From Bradyrhizobium sp. JYMT SZCCT0180 (GTDB lineage Bacteria; Pseudomonadota; Alphaproteobacteria; Rhizobiales; Xanthobacteraceae), in the NCBI RefSeq assembly GCF_018130165.1, contig NZ_JAFCLZ010000015.1:124001-188000 (forward strand): a stretch of 64,000 bases of DNA, in the 5' to 3' direction. This document shows, one piece after another, positions 33,269-42,592 of the stretch; the first letter of the stretch is position 1, and every line of letters begins with the position of its first letter. Made by a program: the position numbers and the translations under genes. The notes under the pieces are model-generated. The model was not told the DNA's origin. It was given only the letters and a program-made list of their open reading frames with translations, and made no database searches.

Positions 33269-34222
33269 ATGAAGCTCACCGCCCAGGCCGCAGGCACTTT
33301 TGCGATTGCGCCGACCCCGTTTCACGATGACGGCCGCATCGACGAGAAATCGATCGACCGGCTGACCGATTTCTATGCCGAAGTCGGCTGCGACGGCGTC
33401 ACCGTGCTCGGCATTTTGGGCGAGGCGCCGAAGCTCGATGCAGCGGAAGCCGAGCAGGTGGCGATCCGCTTCGTCAAGCGCGCCAAGAACATGCAGATCA
33501 TCGTCGGCGTCTCGGCGCCGGGATTTGCCACCATGCGTTCGCTGGCGAAGGCGTCGATGGATGCGGGCGCTGCCGGCGTGATGATTGCGCCGCCGCCGCA
33601 TTTGCGCACCGACGACCAGATCACGGGCTATTTCAAGCAGGCCCAGGAAGCGATCGGCGACGACATTCCCTGGGTGCTGCAGGATTATCCGCTGACGCTC
33701 AACGTCGTGTTCACGCCCGCGGTGATCCGCAAGATCGTGATGGATTCGCCGTCCTGCGTGATGCTCAAGCACGAGGACTGGCCGGGGCTGGAGAAGATTT
33801 CGACGCTGCGCGGTTTCCAGAAGGACGGCTCGCTGAAGCCGATGTCGATTCTCGTCGGCAATGGCGGCCTGTTCCTCGATTTCGAGATGGAGCGCGGCGC
33901 CGATGGCGCGATGACCGGCTACGCCTTCCCGGAATTGCTGATCGATGTCGTCAAACTGCAAAAGGCCGGCAAGCGCGACGCGGCGCACGATCTGTTCGAT
34001 GCGCATCTGCCGCTGATCCGCTACGAGCAGCAGCCGGGCGCCGGTCTCGCCGTGCGCAAATACGTGCTGCAGAAGCGCGGCGTGATCGCCTCCAGCGCAC
34101 AGCGCAAGCCGGGTGCGACCATCACGGCGACGGCAAAGGCCGAGGTCGAATATCTGCTGTCGCGGGTGGCGCGGGTCGACCGCCGCGCCAACCTGCAACC
34201 GCAATCCAGCGCGGCAGGTTGA
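33269..34222 (+). CDS. Dihydrodipicolinate synthase (DapA)-family class I aldolase
   Basis: 317 residues from the ATG at 33269. TIM-barrel with Schiff-base Lys167 (VMLKHEDWPG) and the catalytic Tyr140 (QDYPLTLN), matching Y133/K161 of DapA. The GILGEAPKL segment replaces the DapA G-T-T-G-E motif, so it is not the lysine-pathway enzyme but a relative such as an N-acetylneuraminate lyase-like or keto-acid aldolase. Longer than DapA by ~25 C-terminal residues. Followed by a palindromic repeat. Confidence 0.85.
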   Translation: MKLTAQAAGTFAIAPTPFHDDGRIDEKSIDRLTDFYAEVGCDGVTVLGILGEAPKLDAAEAEQVAIRFVKRAKNMQIIVGVSAPGFATMRSLAKASMDAGAAGVMIAPPPHLRTDDQITGYFKQAQEAIGDDIPWVLQDYPLTLNVVFTPAVIRKIVMDSPSCVMLKHEDWPGLEKISTLRGFQKDGSLKPMSILVGNGGLFLDFEMERGADGAMTGYAFPELLIDVVKLQKAGKRDAAHDLFDAHLPLIRYEQQPGAGLAVRKYVLQKRGVIASSAQRKPGATITATAKAEVEYLLSRVARVDRRANLQPQSSAAG

Positions 34223-34226
34223 TTGT

Positions 34227-34330
34227 CCCTCATGGTGAGGAGCCGCGAAGCGGCGTCTCGAACCATGAGGCCCCGGTGCTTCCTAATCATCCTTCGAGAC
34301 GCGGCCAAGAGGCCGCTCCTCAGGATGAGG
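34227..34330. repeat. Palindromic intergenic repeat, family D copy 2
   Basis: Same layout as 27848-27951: CCCTCATGGTGAGGAG, GTCTCGAACCATGAGG, CCTTCGAGACG and CTCCTCAGGATGAGG. The inner hairpins AGCCGCGAAGCGGCGT and GCGGCCAAGAGGCCGC differ from the other copy by compensating changes. Confidence 0.85.
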
Positions 34331-34349
34331 TTTTGAGGAGTTGAGTGTT

Positions 34350-35153
34350 ATGACCGAATCCGCCAAAGCACCGCGCCCTGCGTCCACTATCCTGTTGCTG
34401 CGCGACGCAACGGAGCGAAGGGAAGTCGAGGTCTTCATGATGGTTCGCCATTATGAGATCGACTTCAATTCCGGCGCGCTGGTGTTTCCCGGCGGCAGCG
34501 TCGATAAGGGTGACAAGGAGATCATCGCGGCGCCCGAATTGTATTCGGGCGGCGAGGGGCTCGATGAGGCAACGCTCAGCTTCCGCATCGCGGCGATCCG
34601 CGAGACGTTTGAGGAAAGCGGCATCCTGCTGGCGCGCCCCAAAGGATCGAAGGCGCTGGTCGACGCCGTCAGGGCCAGCGAGATCGAGACCGCACATCGC
34701 GCCGATCTCTGCGACAGCAAGATCAGCTTCCGAGAAGTATTGACCGACAACGGCATGGTGCTGGCGCTCGATGAACTCGTGCCCTATGCGCACTGGATCA
34801 CCCCGGAAGGCATGCCGAAGCGTTTTGACACCTGGTTCTTCCTCGCCGCCGCACCGCCCGAACAGGTCGGCGCCCATGACGGCAAGGAATCCACCGATTC
34901 AATCTGGGTATCGCCGCGTGAGGCGCTGGAAGGCGGCGAGACCGGCCGCTTCAAGCTGCCGTTCCCGACCACGCGCAACCTGATCAAGCTCGGCAAGCAG
35001 GACAGCGTGCAGGCCGCGCTCGAGGATTCAAGAGGCAAGTCCGTCGTCACGGTGACGCCCATCATGACCAGGAATAACGGCGGCCGTCAGCTTCGGATTC
35101 CGCTCGAGGCCGGCTATGACGGTGACGTGTTCGAGGTCGGCTCGGTCGGCTGA
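34350..35153 (+). CDS. Nudix hydrolase (NUDT19/CoA-type)
   Basis: 267 residues from the ATG at 34350 with SD GAGGAG; a TTG at 34341 sits against the SD and is not used. The Nudix helix ends in RETFEESGIL, preserving the R-E-x-x-E-E-x-G core. An insertion of about 25 residues separates the start of the fold (VFPGGSVDKGD) from the helix, as in NUDT7/NUDT19-type diphosphatases acting on coenzyme A esters. Substrate is inferred by this similarity only; closeness to the acyl-CoA genes is suggestive. Confidence 0.85.
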   Translation: MTESAKAPRPASTILLLRDATERREVEVFMMVRHYEIDFNSGALVFPGGSVDKGDKEIIAAPELYSGGEGLDEATLSFRIAAIRETFEESGILLARPKGSKALVDAVRASEIETAHRADLCDSKISFREVLTDNGMVLALDELVPYAHWITPEGMPKRFDTWFFLAAAPPEQVGAHDGKESTDSIWVSPREALEGGETGRFKLPFPTTRNLIKLGKQDSVQAALEDSRGKSVVTVTPIMTRNNGGRQLRIPLEAGYDGDVFEVGSVG

Positions 35154-35248
35154 GGCACGCATGCACACTTCGGTGATGAACGAAGTATCGTAAGGTCTGC
35201 AGTCTGTAATGTCCGGCCCTGGCATGGATCAGGACCGGAATCACCGAC

Positions 35249-36166
35249 ATGGGCGAAAGTCAACCGCAACATAAAGCGATCGCGAGCGAGCTGGGGCTGT
35301 TGCTCCTGCTCGCGACGCTATGGGGCGCGTCGTACACGTTCCTGAAAGTAGCCGTGGAGACTATCCCCCCGATCACGCTGATCGCGGGCCGTACGTTGAT
35401 TGCGGGGCTGCTGCTGGTGGCCATCATGCATGGCCGCGGGGTGAAAATGCCGACGGATGCTGCGAACTGGCGCCGCTTCCTGTTCCAGGCCTGCCTGAAC
35501 AGTGTCATCCCGTGGGTCATGGTCGCCTGGGGTGCACAGGCGCTGGACGCCGGCGTCGCCACCATTCTCAATTCGACCGCGCCGATATTCACGTTTTTCC
35601 TGACATTCGCGATCACCCGTCACGAAGCGGTAACCTCACGAAAGCTGATCGGCGTCATCGCTGGCATGGCCGGCATCTGCCTGATCGTCGGCGCGCAGGC
35701 GCTGGGCGGCCTTGGTGAGCAACTGATCGCACAGATCGCCTGTGTCCTTGCCGCGGTCTGCTATGCCGGCGCGGCGATCTTCGGTCGCAATTTTGGGGGG
35801 CTCGATCCGATGGCGCCGGCGGCGGGATCGCTGCTCTGTGGCGCCGCGATCCTGATTCCGCTCAGTCTCATTGTCGACCGTCCCTGGACGCTGGCGCCAT
35901 CGATGTATTCGCTGCTGGCGCTGCTCGCGATCGCCGTATTCTCGACCGCGCTCGCGTTCGTCATCTATTTCCGCCTGATCCAGACGCTCGGATCGGTCGG
36001 CGCCACCGCGCAGGCCTATCTGCGCGTACCCATTGGCGTGGCGTTCGGCGTGGCCTTCCTTGGCGAGCAATTGAGCTCGACGGTATGGATCGGGTTAGCT
36101 TGCGTGGTTGTCGGCGTCGCCGCGATGACGATACCGGCGCGGCGGGCGAAACCGGCGGCGGCGTAG
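35249..36166 (+). CDS. EamA/DMT-family transporter
   Basis: 305 residues with ten membrane helices in two EamA repeats (LGLLLLLATLWGASYTFLKV, AVETIPPITLIAGRTLIAGLLL, ...; second repeat from about 155, IAQIACVLAAVCYAGAAIFGRNFG). Members export small metabolites or amino acids across the inner membrane; the substrate cannot be told. It ends 1 base before the convergent NTF2-like gene. Confidence 0.88.
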   Translation: MGESQPQHKAIASELGLLLLLATLWGASYTFLKVAVETIPPITLIAGRTLIAGLLLVAIMHGRGVKMPTDAANWRRFLFQACLNSVIPWVMVAWGAQALDAGVATILNSTAPIFTFFLTFAITRHEAVTSRKLIGVIAGMAGICLIVGAQALGGLGEQLIAQIACVLAAVCYAGAAIFGRNFGGLDPMAPAAGSLLCGAAILIPLSLIVDRPWTLAPSMYSLLALLAIAVFSTALAFVIYFRLIQTLGSVGATAQAYLRVPIGVAFGVAFLGEQLSSTVWIGLACVVVGVAAMTIPARRAKPAAA

Positions 36167-36167
36167 C

Positions 36168-36590
36168 TCACGCGAGATAGGCGTCGACCGCCGCCTGGTC
36201 CTGGTCCCAGACCCAGCATTCCCACAGCAGGCCGTCCCGCACGGCATAGACCAGCAGCCGTTCGAATTCCTTAGCCTTGCCGTCGCGCTCGAAACGCTCG
36301 CGTACCAATAGCGCGCCGCGCTCGGGGCCGGCCATGATGTCGACGATGGCGAGCAGTTTCCGGTTGGTGCGGCGGGTCACCTCGGCCAGGATCGAAAGCG
36401 CCGCCATCTTGCCCCTGTGGTCGCCGGCGAGCGGGTTGCGGCCGAAATAATGCAGCGTGAAATCGTCGTGGTAGCAGGCGGCCAACGCAGCCCGGTCGCC
36501 GGCAAGCCAGGCGCTTGCGTAGCGCGTCACGGCCTGCCGGGTGCGCTCAATCGCGGCTTGGCTCTCGGTATCATCAGGCTTATCTGTCAT
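36168..36590 (-). CDS. NTF2-like/SnoaL-fold protein
   Basis: 140 residues from the ATG at 36590 (AGGA about 10 bases upstream); an ATG at 36611 would add 7 residues. The pattern AVTRYASAWLAGDRAALAACYHDDFTLHYFGRNPLAGDHRG and FERLLVYAVRDGLLWECWVWDQDQ is typical of the NTF2-like ketosteroid-isomerase fold. Divergent from the frameshifted AraC gene. Enzyme or ligand-binding role unknown. Confidence 0.8.
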   Translation of the reverse strand: MTDKPDDTESQAAIERTRQAVTRYASAWLAGDRAALAACYHDDFTLHYFGRNPLAGDHRGKMAALSILAEVTRRTNRKLLAIVDIMAGPERGALLVRERFERDGKAKEFERLLVYAVRDGLLWECWVWDQDQAAVDAYLA

Positions 36591-36659
36591 CGTGCCGGGT
36601 CCTGTTGTCATCCCGGCACCCTAAATCCGCCTGATCATCCGGGCTTTCAGAAACTGGCT

Positions 36660-37450
36660 ATGCGCGCAATCGGCGGGGCGAAATTGTTGGGGTGGGGCGC
36701 GCGCGTGCTCTATCTCGGCCCGGCCTTCGGACTGACGCCGCACCGCAATGCGACCGGCGTGCTTGCCGTGGGCCTCGATGCGGCGCTGGAAGTTGCCGAC
36801 GATCCGACCGACCCCGCGACCGACTATCGTTCCACCCGTAGCGTATTGATATTGCCCAACAGCCTGCATCATCTGAGGATCGCGCGCGGGCGCATGGCGT
36901 TCCTCTATGTCGATCCGCTCGGACGCGACCTCAAGGCGTTGCTGGCGCGAATGACGGAAATGACCGCGCGTGCCGCGTTTGATCTGCGCGAGGAGGCGGC
37001 TGCCGTCGAGATTATGACCGGCCTTGCGGAGGGCCGCATCGCGCCACTGGACGGACGCGCGTCGCTCGGCGAATTGCTGGGTGTGGGCACGGGTACAAAA
37101 GCCAGCGCGCGGGTATCGGCGGCGCTGCGGCTGATGCGGGACGAGCCGCACCGGGCACACCGGCTCACAGATTTGGCAGGGCACCGGGGCTATCGGCGTC
37201 GCGATTCCTGCATCTGTTCAAGGCGGAGACCGGCGTGCCGTTGCGGCGCTACCGGATCTGGAACCGGATGGGGGCGGCGGTACGCGCCTGCGGCGAGGGC
37301 TCGTCCCTGACGGAAGCCGCCCACGCCGCAGGCTTCGCCAGTTCGGCTCATTTCAGCAGCGCCTTCCGCGACATGTTCGGCATGATGCCGTCCGACCTGC
37401 TGAAGGCGTTGCAGCCCGTGGAGGCTAGGGCGAGGCGCGATGGCCTGTGA
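36660..37450 (+). pseudogene. AraC-family transcriptional regulator, frameshifted
   Basis: An AraC-like protein is split over two frames. The first frame (ATG 36660) gives the ligand domain (MRAIGGAKLLGWGARVLYLG, TPHRNATGVLAVGLDA) up to HRLTDLAG near 37178. The helix-turn-helix then continues in another frame as APGLSASRFLHLFKAETGVPLRRYRIW and SLTEAAHAAGFASSAHFSSAFRDMFGMMPSD, the full AraC signature, to 37450. Joining them needs one extra base around 37175-37181, so a single-base deletion is the simplest explanation. It may be a recent pseudogene, a sequencing error, or rarely a programmed -1 shift. Confidence 0.85.
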
Positions 37451-37684
37451 GGCCCGAGGGATGATCCATCATCTGGCCATTTTGCCGCACGGCAGAGCCC
37501 CCAGCGCCCCAGAATCCCGGATTGGGGCAGCCAGGACCGGCAGTGTGACGCCAGCGTGACCCGGGGGACGTGGACCGGCGCACCGCCCGGCCGGTTTGGC
37601 CGGCTTCGCGAGCTGTTCCAGCATGTTCCCCACGACCCGAATAACGTCGTATATTGCCGCCGATAGGAGCCCGGCCTCGATAAC

Positions 37685-40366
37685 ATGACCTCTGAATTGC
37701 CGCCGAATTCGCCAATGACGCGATCGTTTTCGTTGTCGATCGGCCAGCTGACATTCGGCAGTTTTATGCTGGTGCTGGCGGTGATTATAATCACCTCCAC
37801 CGCCAGCGTCATTGCCATCCGCCACATCGATGCGACCTTCGCCGAGTTGCAGCGGCTGGAAAGCGTCGGCGACCTCGCGCAGGATATCGACCGGCGCATG
37901 AACGAGTTGCGGCTGGCGGCCCGGGATTTCGTCACCGACCCCGGCGCCCAATCGGTCCAGGTCGGCGAGGCGGCGACCTCGCTCATCGAGGTCCTGAAGA
38001 AAACCCGGCTGGAGCTTGCTCCCGAACAGCAGGACATGATCGATGGCGTCACCGAGCGACTATCGACCTACCGCAGCGGCATTGAGCGTATTTCCGCCCT
38101 GATCAACCGCCGCGCGGAGTTGATCGTCGGGCTACCGCCGCTGCGCGAGAAATTCGATGCCGCGATCGCCGACACCCCCGATCCACTGATGGCGTCGGCG
38201 CTGTTTCAGACCCAAAGCCAGATTGCCTCGGCCTTGCTGGCGCGCAATCCGTCCGCCGCCGAACTGGCGGCGCAAAGCATGCGCTCGATGACCATGTCGG
38301 AGCCGAAGCTTCGCGCGGCCGTCGATGATTATGCCCTGGCGATTATCAACATTTCGACCCGCGAGCGGCAGATTTCCGACATCGACAAGGAGGTGCTGGG
38401 CGCGGAGGGCCGCCTGATCCAGCGCGTCACCGAATTGTTGCGCGAGGTCAGCGCGCGTCGCGGCCATGTGTTGTCCCGCGATTTCGCCCGGACGCTGACG
38501 GAAGCAAAATGGCAGAGCATCGTGCTCGGCACCGCCGGTGTCCTGATCGGGCTGTTCGCCTCGCTGCTGGTGGTCAGGCGCACCGTGCGTCCGCTCGCTA
38601 CGATCGCAACCTCGATCCGCAAGGTGGCCGGCGGCGAAAAGAACACCTCGATCCCGCAGACCGATGTCGACAACGAAATCGGCGATATCGCGCGAGCCGC
38701 CGAAGTGTTTCGCCAGACGCTGGTCGATGCCGACGCGGCGCGCGAGGCGGCGGTACGCGCGCTGGCCGAACAGCGTCTCGCCGAGGAAAGCTATCGAAAA
38801 TTGTTCGAGGCGTCGGTGGACGGAATCTACGTCACCACGCCCGGAGGCGCGCTGCTCAATGCCAACCCGGCGCTGGCGCGGATGATGGGTTACGCCACGC
38901 CGCACGATCTGATCACCGGCCTCGGCGACGTCTCCGAATCCGTCTACGTCGATCCGCAGGCGCGGGTGGAATATGAGCGGCTGATGGAACGCGACGGCAT
39001 GGTACGCGAGTACGAATACCAGGTTCGCGCGCGCGACGGGACGGTGCTCTGGCTCTCGGACAGCGCCAGCGCGGTGCGCAACGAGGATGGCGAACTGATC
39101 CGTTACGAGGGAACGGTCCGCGACATCACCGACCAGAAACGGGCCGAGGACGCGATCGCCGAAGGCCGCCGTTTGCTGCAGCAGGTGATCGATACCGTGC
39201 CCGCGGTGATCAACGTCAAGGACAAGCAGCTCCGCTATCTCCTGATGAATCGCTACATGGCCGGTATTTTTGGCATCGAGCCTGGGGAAGCCATCGGTCG
39301 CACCACGGCCGAACTGATGTCACGCTATGGCGCGGCGAAGACCGACGAGCCGGACAAGCGGGTGCTGGCCGGCGGCAGCGAACTCGGCTTCTACGAGGAA
39401 GAGTACAAGGATTCCACCGGCAATATGCGGCAATGGCTGGTCAACAAGCTGCCGCTGCTGGACGCGTCGGGCGAGATCGAGAACATCGTCACGGTCGCGC
39501 TCGACATCGGCGAGCGCAAGCGCGTCGAATTCGAGATGCGCAAGGCCAAGGACGCTGCGGAAGGCGCGCTGCGAAACTTGCGGGAAACGCAGAATTCGCT
39601 GATCGAAGCCGAAAAACTCGCGGCCCTGGGGCGGCTGGTGGCGGGCGTCGCGCACGAGGTCAACAATCCCGTCGGCATTAGTCTCACGGTCGCCTCCGCG
39701 CTGGAGCGCAAGGCGGCGAATTTCACCGCCGAGGTGGCGCGTGGCGAACTGCGGCGTTCCAGTTTGACTGATTTTCTCGAAACCAGTCGTGACGCGTCAT
39801 CGCAGCTCGTTGCCAATCTCAATCGCGCCGCCGAACTGATCCAGTCGTTCAAGCAGGTCGCCGCCGACCGCAACTATTCCGACCAGCGCAGCTTCGACCT
39901 TGGCGATCTCACCGAGCAGGTGGTGATGAGTTTGCGGCCGGGCCTTCGCAAACACAATCTGACGCTCAACGTCGATTGCCAGCCCAACCTGACGATGAAC
40001 AGCTATCCCGGGCCCTACGGACAGGTGCTGACCAACCTGTTTCTCAATTCGGTGGCGCACGCGTTCCCGGACGGCAAGCCGGGCACGGTCGATATCCAGG
40101 TGCGCGAGTCCGGCAAGGACAATGTCGAGGTCCTGTTTTCCGACAATGGATGCGGCATGACCCTCGACGTTCGCCGTCGCGCGTTCGATCCGTTCTTCAC
40201 GACACGGCGCGACCAGGGCGGCACCGGGCTTGGCCTGCACATCGTCTACAGCATTGTGACCAACCGGTTAGGCGGGCGGCTCGATCTCGATTCGGAGCCG
40301 GGAGGCGGCACGCGGATCCAGATGATCTTGCCGCGCATCGCGCCGCTCGAAATGGCGGCAGAGTAG
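37685..40366 (+). CDS. Membrane PAS/HAMP sensor histidine kinase
   Basis: 893 residues. TM helix 1 about 24-46 (FGSFMLVLAVIIITSTASVIA), a periplasmic helical sensor of ~230 residues, TM2 about 280-300 (IVLGTAGVLIGLFASLLVV), HAMP, PAS1 (about 370-490, SYRKLFEASVDGIYVTTPGG), PAS2 (about 495-610, VIDTVPAVINVKDKQLRYLLMN), HisKA with His657 in VAGVAHEVNNPVG, and HATPase with NLFLNSVAHAF, DNGCGM and GGTGLGLHI. No response regulator is adjacent in the sense direction. The autokinase set is complete. Confidence 0.92.
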   Translation: MTSELPPNSPMTRSFSLSIGQLTFGSFMLVLAVIIITSTASVIAIRHIDATFAELQRLESVGDLAQDIDRRMNELRLAARDFVTDPGAQSVQVGEAATSLIEVLKKTRLELAPEQQDMIDGVTERLSTYRSGIERISALINRRAELIVGLPPLREKFDAAIADTPDPLMASALFQTQSQIASALLARNPSAAELAAQSMRSMTMSEPKLRAAVDDYALAIINISTRERQISDIDKEVLGAEGRLIQRVTELLREVSARRGHVLSRDFARTLTEAKWQSIVLGTAGVLIGLFASLLVVRRTVRPLATIATSIRKVAGGEKNTSIPQTDVDNEIGDIARAAEVFRQTLVDADAAREAAVRALAEQRLAEESYRKLFEASVDGIYVTTPGGALLNANPALARMMGYATPHDLITGLGDVSESVYVDPQARVEYERLMERDGMVREYEYQVRARDGTVLWLSDSASAVRNEDGELIRYEGTVRDITDQKRAEDAIAEGRRLLQQVIDTVPAVINVKDKQLRYLLMNRYMAGIFGIEPGEAIGRTTAELMSRYGAAKTDEPDKRVLAGGSELGFYEEEYKDSTGNMRQWLVNKLPLLDASGEIENIVTVALDIGERKRVEFEMRKAKDAAEGALRNLRETQNSLIEAEKLAALGRLVAGVAHEVNNPVGISLTVASALERKAANFTAEVARGELRRSSLTDFLETSRDASSQLVANLNRAAELIQSFKQVAADRNYSDQRSFDLGDLTEQVVMSLRPGLRKHNLTLNVDCQPNLTMNSYPGPYGQVLTNLFLNSVAHAFPDGKPGTVDIQVRESGKDNVEVLFSDNGCGMTLDVRRRAFDPFFTTRRDQGGTGLGLHIVYSIVTNRLGGRLDLDSEPGGGTRIQMILPRIAPLEMAAE

Positions 40367-40382
40367 CAATCAGGTATCATCG

Positions 40383-40736
40383 ATGAGCAATGGAATTGAT
40401 TTGTCGGAGAAGCTGTCCACATTCTCCGAGCACTGGTCGCCACGCACGGTTACGCAGTTCAACAATTGCGACGTCATGGTTGTGAAAGTGAAAGGTGAAT
40501 TCGTCTGGCACAAGCACGATGACACGGATGATTTCTTTCTCGTGCTGAAGGGCGTGTTGGATATTCAGCTGCGCGATCGAACGATCACGCTCGAGTCGGG
40601 GCAGATGTATGTGGTGCCCAAGGGCGTCGAGCATCGGCCCGTTGCGAGGGAAGAGGTCCATCTACTGTTGATCGAGCCCGCCGGCACGCCCAACACCGGC
40701 GATGCTGCAACAGCCGCACCGCGCAGGACGGTGTGA
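40383..40736 (+). CDS. Cupin-domain protein
   Basis: 117 residues, starting 16 bases after the kinase stop, so possibly the same transcript. Cupin motifs: FVWHKHDDTDDFFLVLKGVLDIQL (H-x-H...D/E...G) and VVPKGVEHRPVAR (second His). Metal ligands H-H-D-H look present, so a metal-binding cupin is likely. Role unknown. Confidence 0.82.
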   Translation: MSNGIDLSEKLSTFSEHWSPRTVTQFNNCDVMVVKVKGEFVWHKHDDTDDFFLVLKGVLDIQLRDRTITLESGQMYVVPKGVEHRPVAREEVHLLLIEPAGTPNTGDAATAAPRRTV

Positions 40737-40762
40737 TATTCTGCCGATGAGCGGCGGCTGGC

Positions 40763-41110
40763 CTAGTTGGTATCGGCCAGCTTGCGCAGCGTGGCGCCGA
40801 AAATCTGGCTGGCTTTGCCGACCAGCGCCGTCCCGTTCATGGTTCCGCGGGTATCGGTGAACGTGCCGGATACGCCGATGCCGACGGGGGCCGGCCCGCC
40901 GAACAGCGGATTGGCATCGGGGCTCGACGTGTGACGCTGCACCAGCACCTCGCCCTTGAAGGTATCGCCCTTCACGGTGTAGCTGCCGGTGTAAAACAGA
41001 TAGGCATCGCCGCCGAGGATTTGGCCATCCCGGAACAGAATCACACCGCTGCCCTTGCCGGATCGCCCATCCAGCAGGCTGACGTGGATCGAATACAGAC
41101 CGTTTTTCAT
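40763..41110 (-). CDS. GrlR-like domain protein
   Basis: 115 residues from the ATG at 41110 (GGGA in the SD position). The beginning MKNGLYSIHVSLLDGRSGKG followed by SGVILFRDGQILGGDAYLFYTGSYTVKGDTFKGEVLVQRH resembles the small beta-barrel of GrlR, the negative regulator of the enteropathogen LEE type III system. Free-standing GrlR-like proteins are widespread in Bradyrhizobium without LEE. Here it probably has a different partner. Function unknown. Confidence 0.72.
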   Translation of the reverse strand: MKNGLYSIHVSLLDGRSGKGSGVILFRDGQILGGDAYLFYTGSYTVKGDTFKGEVLVQRHTSSPDANPLFGGPAPVGIGVSGTFTDTRGTMNGTALVGKASQIFGATLRKLADTN

Positions 41111-41222
41111 GACGTCCCAATCGGCTTCCGCGCCCACGGAACCCGGCTAGCTTTTATGCCAAAGCGGCACCGGCGGCGTCAACGTGGCAGGCCGTAAATA
41201 TGCGCGCGCGTAGCGCGGTGGA

Positions 41223-41606
41223 TCACGCGTATTTCTGGTCGCGCTCCAGGAGTTCGATGGAAATGCCCTGCGGTCCGCGGATGAAGCAGATGCGTACGCC
41301 GGGCCGGATCGTGGTCGGTGGCTTGGTGAACTCGACGCCCTTGGCCTTGATCTCGGCGGCGACGGCGTCGATGTCCTTTACCGTCAGCCCGAAATGATCG
41401 AGGCCTTGATACGGCGTCACCGGCGGGGTGTTGACGCCGTCTCCGGCCGCAACCGGGGCGATGAAGACGTTGGCGCCGCCGAGCTTGACGTCGATCCTGC
41501 CCGGGCCGCGGACGATCTCGCCGCCCAAAATATCGGCAAGCCAGGCCGCGGTCGCTTCCGGATCGGGACTGCGCAAATGGACATGGTCCCAAGTTACTGT
41601 CGGCAT
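41223..41606 (-). CDS. VOC-family (glyoxalase/bleomycin-resistance fold) protein
   Basis: 127 residues, one vicinal-oxygen-chelate module: TWDHVHLRSPDPEATAAWLADILGG (metal His), YQGLDHFGLTVKDIDA (second His) and FIRGPQGISIELLE (metal Glu). With all ligands retained, a metal enzyme such as lyase, dioxygenase or isomerase is likely. Monocistronic, divergent from the gene at 41870. Confidence 0.87.
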   Translation of the reverse strand: MPTVTWDHVHLRSPDPEATAAWLADILGGEIVRGPGRIDVKLGGANVFIAPVAAGDGVNTPPVTPYQGLDHFGLTVKDIDAVAAEIKAKGVEFTKPPTTIRPGVRICFIRGPQGISIELLERDQKYA

Positions 41607-41770
41607 ATTCGTCTCCCCCAGGCGTCTTCGCCGCTAGTATTGCAGCGCCGCCAATCTAGCGGTCGGCCGCCCGCAATTCCATCCCCTGTCGTGCGCCCGT
41701 GCGGCCGCAAAATTGTCGAGCCTGCGTGCAACCATTCTGGCCGTGGGTGATTATTGAGCTAGCGGCGGAA

Positions 41771-41827
41771 CCGTACAGCGGCAGTCGTGTGAGAGGCCGT
41801 ACGGTGTAACGCCCGTGGGGCCTTTTT
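41771..41827 (+). ncRNA. Candidate small RNA or leader with an orphan terminator
   Basis: A stem AGGCC (41794-41798) / GGCCT (41819-41823) followed by TTTTT forms a terminator-like end on the plus strand, with no plus-strand gene upstream (the VOC gene runs the other way). The upstream CCGTAC (41771-41776) can instead pair with GTACGG (41799-41804), giving a competing fold. A short sRNA, or an attenuating leader of the gene at 41870, would explain it. Confidence 0.35.
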
Positions 41828-41869
41828 CATGTGCGGGCGCGGCGACCGATATCGCCGCCGGGTGAGGGC

Positions 41870-42445
41870 ATGGCCATGATGATCGCTGGACGGTCGCTCG
41901 GAGCCCCGCAAGCACGACTGCTCGCTTTGCCGGCCATCGCACTCGTGGGATGCACGATATGGATGATGCTTCCGGGGCCAGGCGACGCCGAGGGCTACGC
42001 CGCAGCAGAACCTTCCCCGACCATCTACGCGCAGAATGTATCCCTGGTTGAAGATGGGGCGGTTCCCGCCGCGACTTCCCTGGCAAATCCGGACCAGATG
42101 GCGACGCCCGCCGCGGTGACCGCACCGTTGTCGATTGCGCCGGAATCGAAGTCGCCGATCGAGGGTTTGAGGATTTCCTCGCAATCATGGCGAAGGGGCG
42201 GCCTCGGCTCGAAGGCGCTCGTGACCTTCACGCTGCGAAACGCCAATGATTATCCGGTGAAGGACGTCGAAATCGCCTGTGCCTTTACCCGCAGGGACGG
42301 CAGCCATTTGACCGACCGGCGGCGGGTGATCCCGGACACCGTGAACACCAGGAGCCGGAAGCACTATTCAGGTGTGCTGGTCGGCTTCGTCAATGTTAAC
42401 GCAAACAAGGCGAAATGTTCGCTGGTGACGGCAAGTCGAACTTAA
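41870..42445 (+). CDS. Membrane-anchored hypothetical protein
   Basis: 191 residues from the ATG at 41870; an ATG at 41876 has better spacing to GAGGG. One N-terminal membrane helix (LLALPAIALVGCTIWMML), a disordered middle, then a beta-sandwich-like domain: GLGSKALVTFTLRNANDYPVKDVEIACAFTRRDG and SGVLVGFVNVNANKAKCSLV. The pattern of F-x-L-x-N-x-x-x-Y-x-V-K-D resembles FxLYD/LEA-14-like extracytoplasmic domains. Two Cys in the domain may pair. Confidence 0.65.
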   Translation: MAMMIAGRSLGAPQARLLALPAIALVGCTIWMMLPGPGDAEGYAAAEPSPTIYAQNVSLVEDGAVPAATSLANPDQMATPAAVTAPLSIAPESKSPIEGLRISSQSWRRGGLGSKALVTFTLRNANDYPVKDVEIACAFTRRDGSHLTDRRRVIPDTVNTRSRKHYSGVLVGFVNVNANKAKCSLVTASRT

Positions 42446-42592
42446 AGTCGAACTTAGCCCCTGCGAAACCCAACCTTGCGAACCCGAAAATGTGATCGCC
42501 GCCGTTGAACCTTGGGGATGCCCCAGGAACTAATGACCATATCTCCAGTTAGCCGAATGAACCGCGCGAATGGTGCGGGGGGAGCGACGTCA

